Of a stretch of DNA of 64,000 bases, positions 1 through 10,710 are shown one piece after another (positions within the stretch are counted from its first letter, which is position 1; every line of letters begins with the position of its first letter). The notes under the pieces were generated by a model that saw only the letters and a list, made by a program, of their open reading frames with translations, made no database searches and was not told the origin of the DNA. The position numbers and the translations under genes are program-made. Origin of the DNA: Parascedosporium putredinis (taxonomy: Eukaryota > Ascomycota > Sordariomycetes > Microascales > Microascaceae). Where the stretch lies: contig CASHTG010000009.1 of NCBI GenBank assembly GCA_949357655.1, forward strand, positions 868,001 through 932,000, written 5' to 3'.

Positions 1-1767
1 GCTAGCTTTGGCAACTTTTGCTTCTTTTCTCGGCGCATGGCATGGCATGCGGAGATGGTGTGTTGGTGATGACCTTTTTCTCAGCCTGCTTGAAGCAGGA
101 GCTCTTGCTTCCCTCTACTTCATTAGGTTTCTAGAGCTCGGAAGCAACGACCAACGAGGTGAAGGCAGCACCCGAGCTCCATATGAGCTTACGAGAGCGG
201 AATGCACTCTTTCTTACGCTTAGAGTCTTAGCCAAGCCAGGGACATGGACTATTGAGGTTAAGGACGGTTTAGTGAAGCTACATCAGTTTACCATTCAGC
301 TGATTCTGTCGATTGTTTGGCTAATGTCTCCAGCTCTTTGGACCGGTGTCTCAAAATCGTCTGCCATGGTAAGCTCCTTCTTGCTGGGGAACTAGCTCCG
401 CCTGTAATGAATTCTTCTCAGAGCCTACAGAAAGGCAGCTCCGGCCTATTCTCTAGAGCCCCTTATTCCTCTTGCTTTTTTTTTTTGTGGTCCTTCCCAT
501 CCAGACTCCCGTCTTTGCGGGGAATACTCCGCCAGTTTCCCTCCCCATGGCGTCGAGGAGAGAAGAAATTCAAATTTGTCAACATGAGCCGCATCCATGA
601 GAAAGCAGGGTCACCTGCACGCATCCAATCACAGCACTCCTCCCTTGCACCGAGTCCGAATTTGACGTGATCGGCGCCGCACCGCATCGTCGTACCTCTC
701 CGGGTCAAGAGCGCCACCGCTGCCAGGAGAGACCGCCGCCATCGCGCAAGGGACGAGGGGCTAGGCGCTGGCCCAGCGCCGATCCTGCCTCGACTTCTTC
801 TTTTTCTTTTTCTTGTCAATGTGCTCGGCGTCCGCCCGTGGTGCAGGCGGTATCGGGGATCGCGACGCCACAGCGGGATAAAAATGCAAGCAGGGCCCAG
901 CTCTTGACGATCAAGCAAAGGGATGAGAGAGGTGCAGAGGTGCTGCTGGCTTCGGTGCGGGAATCATTTTGCTGAGTTATGATAGATACCCGTACTATTC
1001 TTTGTAGCTTCTATATAGGGCAGCTACTGATCTCCATTCTGGCGCCAGGCACCAAGATCGCCGCTGTCAAAATCAGGCAGATCGTAGACGGAGGTTGGCT
1101 GGCGATCAATTGATGCAAACCATCTTATTTGAGCCATGCAGATCGACAGCGACAACAAAGAAAGTGGCAGGATGAACAGCGAACAAAGATGGCGTGAACC
1201 CGCTTGGCAGTAATACGTGTCACCTCTAATCTCCCTGGCTTTTTTTTTTCTCCTTCTTTACCCATGTCGTGACTGGTACGATTGGAGTCACTCGGGACCA
1301 GATAATCATACATCTTTTTTGCTCCCAAGCGGTGTCAGCTTCGTAGTCGGGGTCGGATCGGAACCATCGCCGGGTTCCGGCTTTCGAATGTTCTCCGCGC
1401 CGGCAGGAATCCGCGGGTCCGCGATTCGGCAAGGGCCCATTTACCAACACAACGGCACCAGGTCAAGTCCCACCATGCCCATGTCCAGTCCCACAACTTC
1501 GGGGCAAATTCCGTGTGTCCCCTGTGGAACAAGTGGCCTATTCCGCGTTAGAACATCAAACATACTAGATCAATTATCACCAGAGATGCGAAGCATAAAG
1601 GGCAGAAAGAAAATAGAGATGCCAAAAAAGAGGTCGTCACGTCATATCCGTGTCTCGTAGTACTCTACTCCTAATCATACACTCGACACCTTGCTTCTCT
1701 CCATGTCCACCCTTCCCCAAATCCCACAAAACGTAAAACCGCGCGCGTGTTCGCAAAAAACGTCGAA
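1..1767. other. Intergenic, no gene recognised
   Basis: This stretch holds several short overlapping open frames on both strands, the longest about 150 codons on the minus strand at 463-918. None has a recognisable motif, a convincing start context or a splice pattern. It probably includes the 3' flank of the minus-strand APC8 gene. I see no RNA gene or repeat in it. Confidence 0.5.
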
Positions 1768-4208
1768 TCACGCGTCGTCCACATCCATCCTCGCCCTCGC
1801 TTCCCTCAACAGCGCCTTGGCCTCTTCCACCTCGACGCCGTCCTCGCATAGTTCCGTCGCCAACCGACTAGCCGCCGTGTAGTCCTCCGTTTCGAGCGCG
1901 TACCGCGCGAGCCACATCCGGGCCTTGCTCGTCGCCGCCGTGACACCCGTGCCGCCGCCGCCGCCGCCTTCGTGTCCACCCCTGCGCGGCCCCCGCCTCC
2001 TCCGGTCCCGGGGTGTCCCCTACCGTCGTCGGACGCGGGGGCGAGTCGTTGTGAATGTTAATAGACTCGTTGAAACGGCCGCCTTCCGCATCGGCGCCGC
2101 CGCCGGCTACCCCGTCTTCCTGGGCCAGGCAGAGCTCCATGTACGATTTGGCCTCGTCCAGCTCGCCCAGGCGATTGTACATGTTGGCGATCTGCAGGAG
2201 GGTTTCCGGGTCCATGTGGCCCGTGTGTCCGCGACCGCCCCGCCCCCGCCTAGGCCATCACCGTCGCCGCCGCCCCGCCGAAGCTGCTGCTCCCAGCGTC
2301 GTAGTAGGCGTCGGCGAGCAAGGCGCGCTTGAGGGCCTTGATGCCGTCGCGGTCGCGGTCCATCTTCTCGAGGCAGGAGCCGACGGCGAGCCACATCTTG
2401 CCGTCCCAGGGCCGGAGGCCGGCGGCCTTTTTGTAGTACCACAGGGCGTAAGTGTGCATCTCGAGCATCTCGTACGTTTGGCCGAGGCCGTACCAGGCCC
2501 GATAGTCCCGGCGGTTGACGTCGACGGCGCGCCGGTACGACTCGATGGCGGCGTGGGTGTTTTTGAGCTCGACGTACTCGTGGCCCATGAGGGTCCAGGC
2601 GGACAGGCAGGTGCGGTCGAGGGTGAGGGCGCGGCGAAAGTACTGCACCGCCTTTTCGTGCATGGACAGCAAGCTGTAGTAGTTGCCGACGACGACGCAC
2701 GACTCGGGGCGGAACTTGTCGACGTTGGAGCATAAGTGGGCGAGGAAGGCGAGCTTGGGCCGCATGTTCATCACGTACAGGATATTGGAGTAGTGGTCGA
2801 GGGAGTCGAGGCGGTACGGGTGGTGGGCGAGGAGGCGGCTAAAGTGCTGCTCGGCGGCGACAAAGTCCTTGGCGTGGTAGGAGAGGAGGGCGTTGCAGGT
2901 GAGGAGGAAGGACGAGGTGGGGAATATGTCAAGGAGCTGGTCGAGGGAGTTGGCGAGCGAGGGTCCCTGTTGGAAGAGTTCGAGGGAGGTGTGGAGGTGG
3001 AACATGAAGGAGACGATGTTGTGCGGAAGGTGCTTGGCGATGCGGTTGAGCTGTTGATTGGGATAATATCGTGTTAGCCAATCTCTGTCAAAGAGCTCGG
3101 AGTCTCGGGTAGGAAGAAGGGGACCACTCACGTCTTCCACTCGAGAGATGAGGGAAGCCATCTCTAGCCAGCAGCCCCAGTTCATGGGGAATAGGTGAAC
3201 GCTTCGCACCAAGTACTCTATCGCCCTGTCATTGTTCTTTTCTTTGGCCAAAACCATGCCATACCTAGGACAGACAAGGGAGATTAGCCACGGCAGCCAC
3301 TCCCAGAAAGACAAGAAGCAAGAAGCATGTAAGGCAGTCTACAGAAAACGCAGAAGAAAGGGGACGAAGGAGGGGGGTGGTCAAGGAAAAAGGGCGCACG
3401 CACAGATACTCGAGCCATCCCTGGCTTCCTGCGCCTCGTCATCCCCAACAGACCTCTCGTCGAACCACGCATTGAGGTACCTGCTCACGAGAACCAGCTG
3501 CTTATTCCCCACCGACCCAGCGTCGTGCGGGCCCATGACCATCTCGGCGTCCTCGTCTTTCCTCTTCTCCCCTGATATCACTTTGGCGTAGAGGGCCAGG
3601 AACAGACTCTTTTGGCTAATCTTGGGCAGCGCCGTAGCGGGCGCAGCAGTCGCACCACCAGACGCGGGCTCGGCCGCGCCCGTGCTCGCCCTCGATTTCC
3701 CTTTGCCCTTGGGCGTGCCCGTCAGCGGTTCGGCGGTCCTAGATTCGACAACGCCCGACAGCATCGACTCGGGGAGGAAGACGGCGGCGCATCGGTCGTA
3801 CTCGCGGCAGTCGAAGAGGGACTTGGCGAGAAGGTACTTGGTGAACTCTTGCGCCTCGAGGCGCGCCTCCTCGGGGTCCGGGTTTGAGGGAGAGAAGGCG
3901 GCGGGTGGGGGCCCGGCTGTGATGGTGTCCTGTGAGGAAGCTTGGATCTCGGGCTCGTGGATAGAGTTGAGAAGCTCGGCGGCCCTATAGAAATGGAGAG
4001 AAGTTGGTCGGGTTAGCGGGGTGTAGAGGAGCTAGGCAAGCTCAAGACGAGCCGAAGGGGAGGGGAGGGGGCCCCGACATGCATGCTGAAAAGAGGGAGA
4101 GAAGACGTACCACTTTGCGGATTGGTAGAGGCACCGCTCCGAGCATTTAACCACGGCATCCTGCAGGGCCGCCCGTAGCTGGAAGATTTCGCTGTCGCTC
4201 AGAGACAT
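1768..4208 (-). CDS. cdc23: Anaphase-promoting complex subunit 8 (APC8/Cdc23), TPR protein
   Basis: APC8/Cdc23 is a TPR scaffold subunit of the APC/C ubiquitin ligase that drives the metaphase-anaphase transition in the nucleus. The start at 4208 gives MSLSDSEIFQLRAAL. Exon 1 ends at 4111 (donor GTACGT) and exon 2 starts at 3984. Exon 3 starts at 3264 (YGMVLAKEKNNDRAIEYL). An intron at 3051-3131 is clear (GTGAGT, branch GCTAAC, CAG). The exon 2 to 3 junction near 3400 is less sure. Tandem TPRs follow, including YRAWYGLGQTYEMLEMHTYA, which is highly characteristic of the family. The C-terminal part ends with the stop at 1768-1770. The frame changes twice inside G/C-rich low-complexity sequence, near 2235-2265 and again near 1960-2035. 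MDPETLLQIANMYNRLGELD and SKARMWLARYALETEDYTAA therefore lie in different frames from the main TPR block. I read these as missing bases rather than inactivation, because the subunit is essential. Corrected length is about 700 residues, normal for fungi. Confidence 0.93.
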
Positions 4209-4778
4209 GGCGAAGGCGCGGGGGCAGGGGTGGATGCCTTTTCTTTTCTTTTCGCTGATGCTTCACGAGCGGGCGTTATCTCCTGCGAGGTGAAAAGTTG
4301 CCCGAAAAAGAAAGAAAAATACCAGTCAAGGCTTACGAAATTTGCCGGCGATTCAGAGCTGCCAAAGAGAAGAGTAGAAGGTGCGGGCGGAGGTTCGGGC
4401 CGAGAGGTGAGGTTTCGTGATCAGAAGCTCCAACTTGGCGCGTCGACGCGGTTGAATCTTGATCAATTGCTTGACGATTTGAACTCTGGTGGTGCTCTGC
4501 ACCGTTAGCTTGGTGGTTGATGGTGGGCAAGGTGGGGTGGTGGGACCCTATACTTTATCTTCTCCAAGCCCCAAAGCCAAAGTTTCTCCGCGTCAAGAGA
4601 CTAGTCGGCGCGCCACCTGAGAGCAAGTGATAGAACACTCTAACACAGGCTTCTTTCCTTCATTTATCTAGAGCGGGGTTTACCTCACCACACGCAGATC
4701 CGCGTTCCTTCACCCCACCACACCACTCGCGTCCCATCGTCTACACAGAGCATCGATTCCATCAACAAATCCATCATA
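4209..4778. promoter_or_regulatory. Divergent intergenic region between APC8 and the heptad-repeat gene
   Basis: About 570 bases separate the minus-strand APC8 start from the plus-strand start at 4779, so this segment must carry both promoters. A short plus-strand open frame at 4230-4508 has no recognisable features. I see no conserved site I could name. Confidence 0.45.
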
Positions 4779-5411
4779 ATGGCTCTCCAACAACCCAATT
4801 TTGCGCTGGTTTCCACAAGGCTGACGGAGGCCGGCCAAGAACTAGCGCTCTGTGCTAACATGCCATCTGTGCGAGAGGGGCAAGGGATCCTCGATAGCAT
4901 CAACGCACTCACCATGCAGATACAGCAGAACCACCGGGAGATGCAGCAGAACCACCGGGAGATGCAGCAGAACCTCCAGGGGATGCAGGACAACATTATC
5001 GATTTAACCAGGGAATTACGAGCAAGGTGAGTAGAACAGGGTGGTCCTGGTTTAGACGTCTCGGCACAACCCTAACTCACATCTACTCTTCCACAGGGAT
5101 GCAAACAATTTTGCCCGACTTGAGAACAGTATAGTCGTAAATAAAAGAGACCAGCCTCTTGAGCCTCTCTGCTCAATCACAACAGGAGATGGGATTCCCG
5201 ATTTTCCTCGAACTCTAGATGATGTCCTACGCTTGAATCGTAAGAATAGGCATCTCTGCTCGGACGTTCATCATATCTGGATCTGACAGATTGGCTGGTA
5301 GATCACGAAGCAAACACCATCCTCCGCCATCTAGGTCACGACATGGGGCAAGCCTCACTTGCCGCCAAAAGACAGCGAGTCAAATCGTTGTGCGGCCTTG
5401 TCACCTTCTAG
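4779..5411 (+). CDS. Small fungal coiled-coil protein with heptad repeats, function unknown
   Basis: The ATG at 4779 begins MALQQPNFALVSTRL. Three exons join in frame: 4779-5026 (donor GTGAGT), 5097-5239 (acceptor CACAG, donor GTAAGA) and 5290-5411 (acceptor GACAG), giving 170 residues. Residues about 47-67 contain three near-identical heptads (QQNHREM, QQNHREM, QQNLQGM) encoded by a 21-base tandem repeat, in a predicted coiled coil. The C-terminal exon has a compact conserved-looking motif, NTILRHLGHDMGQASLAAK, followed by a basic stretch and a short tail. Layout and termini resemble a loosely defined family of short hypothetical proteins I recall from Sordariomycetes, but I know of no assigned function. 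The phase-consistent splice model over three exons supports a real gene. Confidence 0.6.
4917..4979 (+). repeat. 21-bp tandem repeat encoding heptads
   Basis: Two identical 21-base units and a third, diverged unit lie head to tail inside exon 1 of the small coiled-coil gene. Each encodes one heptad, so copy-number change would keep the frame and only lengthen or shorten the coiled coil. Confidence 0.85.
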
Positions 5412-6161
5412 AGGTGTATGGCAAATGCGAGTATTAATTATTATTCATTAACCAGCAAACCTAATAGCACGCAGGTTTCAATAGAGGAGGAGATACGGCA
5501 TATCACGCAGCTACGAGACGAGGTTGAACTCCGGGTCTAAGGGGCGTTTACATATCCATTTAGTAGACCTCTCGAGTCTAACGTTCTCTGCATTGCAATC
5601 AAAGGCGTTTGACAAGCTCTAGGTAAGTCATATTCACTTAGCTGCCTTGGGAAAATAAACTCGGTAATAATGCTGCTTTAGGTGCTTGCTGGGTGGAGGT
5701 TTGACCCTGATCAAATAGACTGGGGCGAGTACTGAACTGGCTTCGGGATGTAGTAAAGAATAGCGTCGGAAGGAGGAAGCTGAGGGGGCGTTTCTAAGGT
5801 AGACTAAAGAGCAATCCCTTACCACGGCCGCTTAGCTAGCATCACTGCAAGTCATAGGCCATCTTCAATAGAATTTATCCAAATACCGTATGCCATTCTA
5901 TGTGCGTGATTCTGTCGAGGTCTTCTTGCCAAGGGCTTTTGACATCACGTATCTGTGGGGAGAGGTGTCCTTGGTTGATAGTGTGTCCGGAGATATCGAC
6001 TAGCACAGCGCCATAACCCGCACTAATAATGATCATTTCTGGTTTTAGGCCTATATGTGCCAATCATTTATGATGAAGAGAGCCTAGGTCAACCAGGCAG
6101 TCCAAGCTACCCACTATCGCCATAGTCAGCCTTCCAGTTATCACCGTAAGCATCCTTCAAG

Positions 6162-6193
<32 letters not shown>

Positions 6194-6237
6194 GTGAATA
6201 TTTAACGTCTGGGGGTCACCTCCACCACAGTCATCCA
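5412..6237. other. Intergenic, with GT microsatellite
   Basis: No coding sequence is recognisable between the small coiled-coil gene and the HD/kinase gene. The only structured element is the GT microsatellite listed separately, which lies 42-76 bases upstream of the next start codon. Confidence 0.5.
6162..6196. repeat. GT dinucleotide microsatellite
   Basis: An almost perfect run of GT repeats, interrupted once by a C, sits just upstream of the ATG at 6238, probably in the 5' leader or core promoter of the HD/kinase gene. It is a likely polymorphic site. Confidence 0.9.
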
Positions 6238-7937
6238 ATGCATCGACCAACCTCACAACTGCACAAGGCGCGCCGTTGGCTGATAACCCCGCACCACCTC
6301 GTCAGAGTCGCGCTGAGCAGCCGAACTTACACATCGTCCACGAAATCGCCGACAATGCTGCCCTTCCTATCCGCGATTGAAAGGCTCAAGACCACGCCTC
6401 GGGCCGGCTGGGTGAAGAAGGACGTGCCGAACCCCGAGAGCGTGGGCGATCACATGTACCGGATGGCCGTGATTCTTCACGCGTACCCTTGGGTATAAGA
6501 CTTCGCCACCCGCCTTCCACGTTCATTTTTCTATCTACGTATGTGGGCGCCACTGGAACTGACGGTTTAATGCGAGTGCGTGTAGGATAGCCCTACGGAT
6601 AGGATCGATGCTGTGAACATGGCACTCTTCCACGATGCCCCGGAAGCCATCTGCGGCGACGTCACGCCGAGTGACGGCGTCAGTCGAGGTTAGTTCCGCG
6701 CATCAAGCCCCGCCTTCTCACCTCCTCCTCTCTTTTTTATGTTTCTACCCTTTCTCCCTCTTTTCTTTTTGTTGCATCCACCCGTCCTTTTTCTAACGCA
6801 GGGGCTTTCAACGTCGGGTACAGAAACCAAACGCCAGCGCGAGGAGCTTGGCGCCAAATTCCTCGCCTGCCTCGCCCGGCCCACCAACCCAGCCTTCGCA
6901 GTAGATCTCATGGACCACTGGGAAGCCTACGACTCCGACCAGACCCACGTATCCCGCATCGTGCACCAGGTCGACAAGCTGGAAGCGCTGAACCAGGCCT
7001 ACATCTACTCCATGCGCCATCCCAACCTCGACCTCGGCGAGTTTAGGGGCCTCCGGGCGCAGGTCAAGGATCCCTGGCTGTCCCGAATCGCCGACGACAC
7101 CCTGCGCGCCTGGGACGACCTGGAGGCACGGGCGACATCCGGTTTCGCCTGGGTCCTGGTCGTGGGGGCCCGGCGTGGGCAAGGGGACGCAGTGCGCGTT
7201 GGCGGCGGACAAGATGAACATGGCGCATATTTCCATGGGGGAGCTGTTGCGGGAGGAGCAGAAGAGGGCCGGGTCGCAGTTTTCCGGCTTCATCACCGAC
7301 AGCTTCGAGTATTCTGTCCCGGTGCCTTCCTTCTTGGCCATGGAACTTCTTTCGGCCAAGATGGAGGCCGTGCGGGACTCGGGAAAGCGTGGCATCATCT
7401 TGGATGGGTTCCCGCGAAGCGTTGAGCAGCTGGACGCTTTCGAAGAACAGGTAAGCCTGCCCGATGAAGAAAGGAAGAAGAAGAAGAAGAAAAAGGGAAT
7501 GGGCCCGCTACCAAGCTCGACTCGGTCCAACCAAACTCACCGTGTCTACGTCTACAGATTACCCGAACCTACTCGACCATCTCCTTCGAATGCCCCAGCC
7601 AGGTCTTGACGGAAAGGCTGCTTGGTCGCGCAGAAACGTCGGGACGAGAGGATGACGCTCCTGATGCTATTAGGAAAGAGTTGAGGCTTTTGAGGAAAGC
7701 CATGCCAAGGTGCTTGAGCGGCTGCGCTCGAGTAGTGGGAACACCATGGCGGATGTATGGCGAACCCCCTTCCCCCTCCATTTCTACTTTTCACCCGCCC
7801 TCCCCTAGCTCCTTGGAAGAGTACTTTACTAACACGATGATGCCCCGCAGGTTGATGGTAGTACCTCGATCGAAGAAGGCCAAGAACTTTTCGTGCGAGA
7901 GCTGGAGAAGCTACTAGAGGCAAGCAAAATATCGTAG
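6238..7937 (+). CDS. HD-domain nucleotidase (HDDC2-like) fused to UMP/CMP-kinase-like domain
   Basis: Five exons fit in phase: 6238-6492, 6586-6688, 6824-7450, 7558-7754 and 7851-7937, for about 423 residues. The N-terminal 40 residues are rich in Arg, Ser and Thr with no acidic residue, like a mitochondrial presequence. An alternative start at 6355 would remove it. The HD domain shows RLKTTPRAGWV, ESVGDHMYRM and the metal-binding FHDAPEAICGDVTPSD, as in HDDC2/YfbR-type 5'-deoxynucleotidases. The kinase domain follows directly: beta strand WVLVVG, P-loop GPGVGKGTQ, DGFPRS, and a short LID containing LLGRAETSGRED as in UMP/CMP kinases. The HD frame stays open through the strand before the P-loop, so this is one polypeptide. 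The frame breaks at the P-loop (7168-7176, consistent with one G and one C lost) and near 7668 (one A lost). A decayed gene cannot be excluded but the domains are otherwise intact. Confidence 0.85.
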
Positions 7938-8791
7938 GCAAAGAAGATGTATTGATTTGATAGTTTTATTTAAACATGTGCACGGCGAATTGGACGGTTT
8001 TAGTAACCCAACTGATGAGCTCTAAAAGGACCTGGTGGCCTCAACTAACCTAACCTACATAGATGTCTACCCAGTAGTGTGCTTCTTATCAGCAAGCTCG
8101 CAGCGGGTTCTCGGTGAAGCTGGCAGCCCAATTTTCGTCACATGCCGATTCTCCCTCTTTCCCGCCCTCGGAGTTGAATGTGAGGGTATTGTCTTTCCGT
8201 TGAAAAAAGTAGGGGTTTTCCTGCCCGCGACTCTGTACCTGCCTCTCTACTGCGTAGATGTACGGACCTTATATATGGATTATACATGCCTCTTCAGTGT
8301 GTCGTTGGCGATATTAGGCGTCTGTCAGTGTCAGGACCCCTGATTGACTGATTGACATAAAAGGGAAAGAACATCCTGGATGGATCAATGAAAGGGGAAA
8401 AAAGCCCCAGCTCCCTTTCGGGGAAGGTACAAGCGCCCCACATCGCCTACCCTTGCATCGCAAGCCCAAATCCCTTTTTCTCCATGTGTGTCGAAGTGGG
8501 ATGGGATGGAGGGGGATGATGTGCCACCGATTTAAGGTCCCGTCGTTGGTTTGTTTGTGTGCCCCGCTTCAATTTTCGAAAATCGGACCCCGCGCTCCCC
8601 GATAGATATTCGATAACGCAAACCAAAGGGGTCCAATTCCACACCTCCGCTCCTCCTCCTCTGCTCTGCTCCCCCTTTTTCGGATCTTTTCTTTAAATCT
8701 GCCGAGTCCACCCGCATCTCTCCGCGTCGCAGTTTCTGCTATCTTGATTCCCTATTCTTCTTTCCCAGAAACAAACATCAAGCCCGCAAAA
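7938..8791. other. Intergenic, upstream of FPP synthase
   Basis: No gene is recognisable. The segment holds the 3' flank of the HD/kinase gene and the promoter and leader of the farnesyl diphosphate synthase gene. Pyrimidine-rich tracts lie at 8640-8720, about 70-150 bases before the start codon, as is common in fungal promoters. Confidence 0.5.
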
Positions 8792-10095
8792 ATGGCGCAA
8801 AAGACCAACCTCAAGGAGTTCGAGTCCGTGTTCCCCAAGCTCGAGGCCGTCCTCCTCGAGCAGGCCGCGAGCTTCAAGCTCCCAGGCCTTTTGGAATGGT
8901 ATCAACGGGTAAGCTTGCCAACCACGGCTTCCTCTCCTCCTTGAATCACTCTTCACCTTGAATCACTCTCCCTCGCCCGTTTCCCTTGCTCCTTCATGCC
9001 TCGATGACGGCACCTAATTCCTCTTCGCGGGGAATAGGATATGCTGGCTAGGACAGTAGCATCTCTATCCAACGCCCAAAGTCCACCCAACACCTGCTAC
9101 AACCCAAGAAGCAAAGAAAACAAAGTAACTAACAGAAAGCGCCCCGCTCGCCGCGCGCACACAAAACCTTAGTCCCTGCAAACCAACACCGTCGGCGGCA
9201 AATGCAACCGCGGCATGTCGGTGCCCGACTCCACCTCCCTCCTCCTCGAGAAGCCCCTGACGGAAGAGCAGTACTTCCAGTCCGCCACCCTCGGCTGGAT
9301 GACGGAGCTGCTGCAGGCCTTCTTCCTCGTGTCCGACGACATCATGGACAGCTCCATCACGCGCCGCGGCAAGCCCTGTTGGTACCGCCACGAGGGCGTC
9401 GGCCTCGTCGCCATCAACGACGCCTTCATGCTCGAGACCGCCATCTACACCCTCTTGAAGAAGTACTTCCGCGAGCACCCCCGCTACATTGAGCTCGTCG
9501 AGCTCTTCCACGACATCACCTTCAAGACGGAAATGGGCCAGCTCGCCGACCTGCTGACCGCCCCCGAGGACAACGTCAACCTCGACAACTTCTCCCTCGA
9601 CAAGCACTCCTTCATCGTCATCTACAAGACCGCCTGGTACTCCTTTTACCTGCCCGTCGCCCTCGCCCTCTACCTCCTCGACATCGCCACCCCCGCCAAC
9701 CTCAAGCAGGCCGAGGACATCTTGATCCCCCTCGGCGAGTACTTCCAGGTCCAGGACGACTACCTCGACAACTTTGGCCTCCCCGAGCACATTGGCAAGA
9801 TTGGCACCGACATCATGGACAACAAGTGCTCCTGGCTCGTCAACGTCGCCCTCGAGACCGCCACCCCCGAGCAGCGCGCCTCCTCGAGGCCAACTACGGC
9901 AGCAAGGACCCCGCCAAGGAGGCTGTCGTCAAGAAGCTCTACGACGACCTCAAGCTCAAGCAGAGGTACGAGGAGTTTGAGGAGAAGAGGGCCGCCGAGA
10001 TCCGCGCCATGATTGACAATGTTGATGAGAGCGAGGGCCTCAAGAAGACTGTCTTCACCGCCTTCCTTGACAAGATCTACAAGCGATCCAAGTAA
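8792..10095 (+). CDS. erg20: Farnesyl diphosphate synthase (Erg20)
   Basis: The enzyme condenses dimethylallyl and geranyl diphosphate with isopentenyl diphosphate to give farnesyl diphosphate, the branch point to sterols, dolichol, ubiquinone and prenylated proteins. Exon 1 is 8792-8908 (MAQKTNLKEFESVFPKL to WYQR) and exon 2 is 9173-10095. The 264-base intron has GTAAGC and TTAG boundaries and contains a CTAAC element. Family hallmarks are GGKCNRGMSVPDS, the first Asp-rich motif DDIMD, the second DDYLDN, the KIGTDI and NKCSWLV segments, and the C-terminal IYKRSK. Corrected length is about 346 residues, the normal size. One C appears to be missing at about 9879-9881: the frame breaks after TPEQR and resumes as LLEANYGSKDPAKEAVVKKL. 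As the gene is essential, this is most likely a sequence error. Confidence 0.97.
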
Positions 10096-10710
10096 GGATG
10101 GAAGGGTGATGAACTGAGGAGAATCGAAAGCGGGAGAAACAAAACAGAGTAATGAAGTGGACGAGATAAAAAAATAAAAGTAACATAGAGGGAAAGGGGG
10201 AAGAATTTTGGCCACTCTGATTTTATACCTACAATATCAGAGCCATAGAGAGCCGAGGTCGAGCAAAGCGTGAACGAAGCCTGTATGCAGTGCGGTAAAG
10301 ACAGCGTAGAACAACACTTCTTGATTCGCAAAGTTGTTTTCTCGTTAATCGATTGTTTGAAACAATGTAGTACCGTACCCTCACCAAGGTGTTGCTTCTA
10401 TTCTGGCCAACCCATCGAGGGGAGGAGAGGACGAATCGCAAGAAAAGCATATAGTGAGACAAAGTGAATTGATATTTCCCAACGGGGCTCGCCCGTACGT
10501 GAGTGATGGATGCTGTGTATCCCCGCCAAAAAAACCAGCAACAAAAAGCCATCCGGTTCTATCCTGCCTATCTCTGACGATAGATCAATATAAACAACAG
10601 AAGAAAAAGAAAAAAAAAAAAGCAAGATCCCCGCCATTCTATTTCCATTCCAATCACCACACAACCCCAATTTTCTTTTTCCTCAGTAAACATATAATAT
10701 CCCCCCTCTT
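10096..10710. other. Convergent intergenic region between erg20 and the RA-PH gene
   Basis: This is the shared 3' region of a plus-strand and a minus-strand gene. It includes an A-rich tract around 10602-10620. No coding features are recognisable. Confidence 0.5.

Noticed and set aside
2055..2735. 226-codon plus-strand frame opposite APC8
   Set aside because: It is a shadow of the TPR coding frame, and the antisense product has no recognisable feature.
7160..7180. Programmed ribosomal frameshift inside the HD/kinase gene
   Set aside because: There is no slippery heptamer or downstream structure. The same kind of base loss recurs in many unrelated essential genes, so sequence error is simpler.
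9065..9790. 241-codon open frame antisense to erg20
   Set aside because: The composition is a mirror of the strongly biased erg20 codons. There is no start context and no domain.
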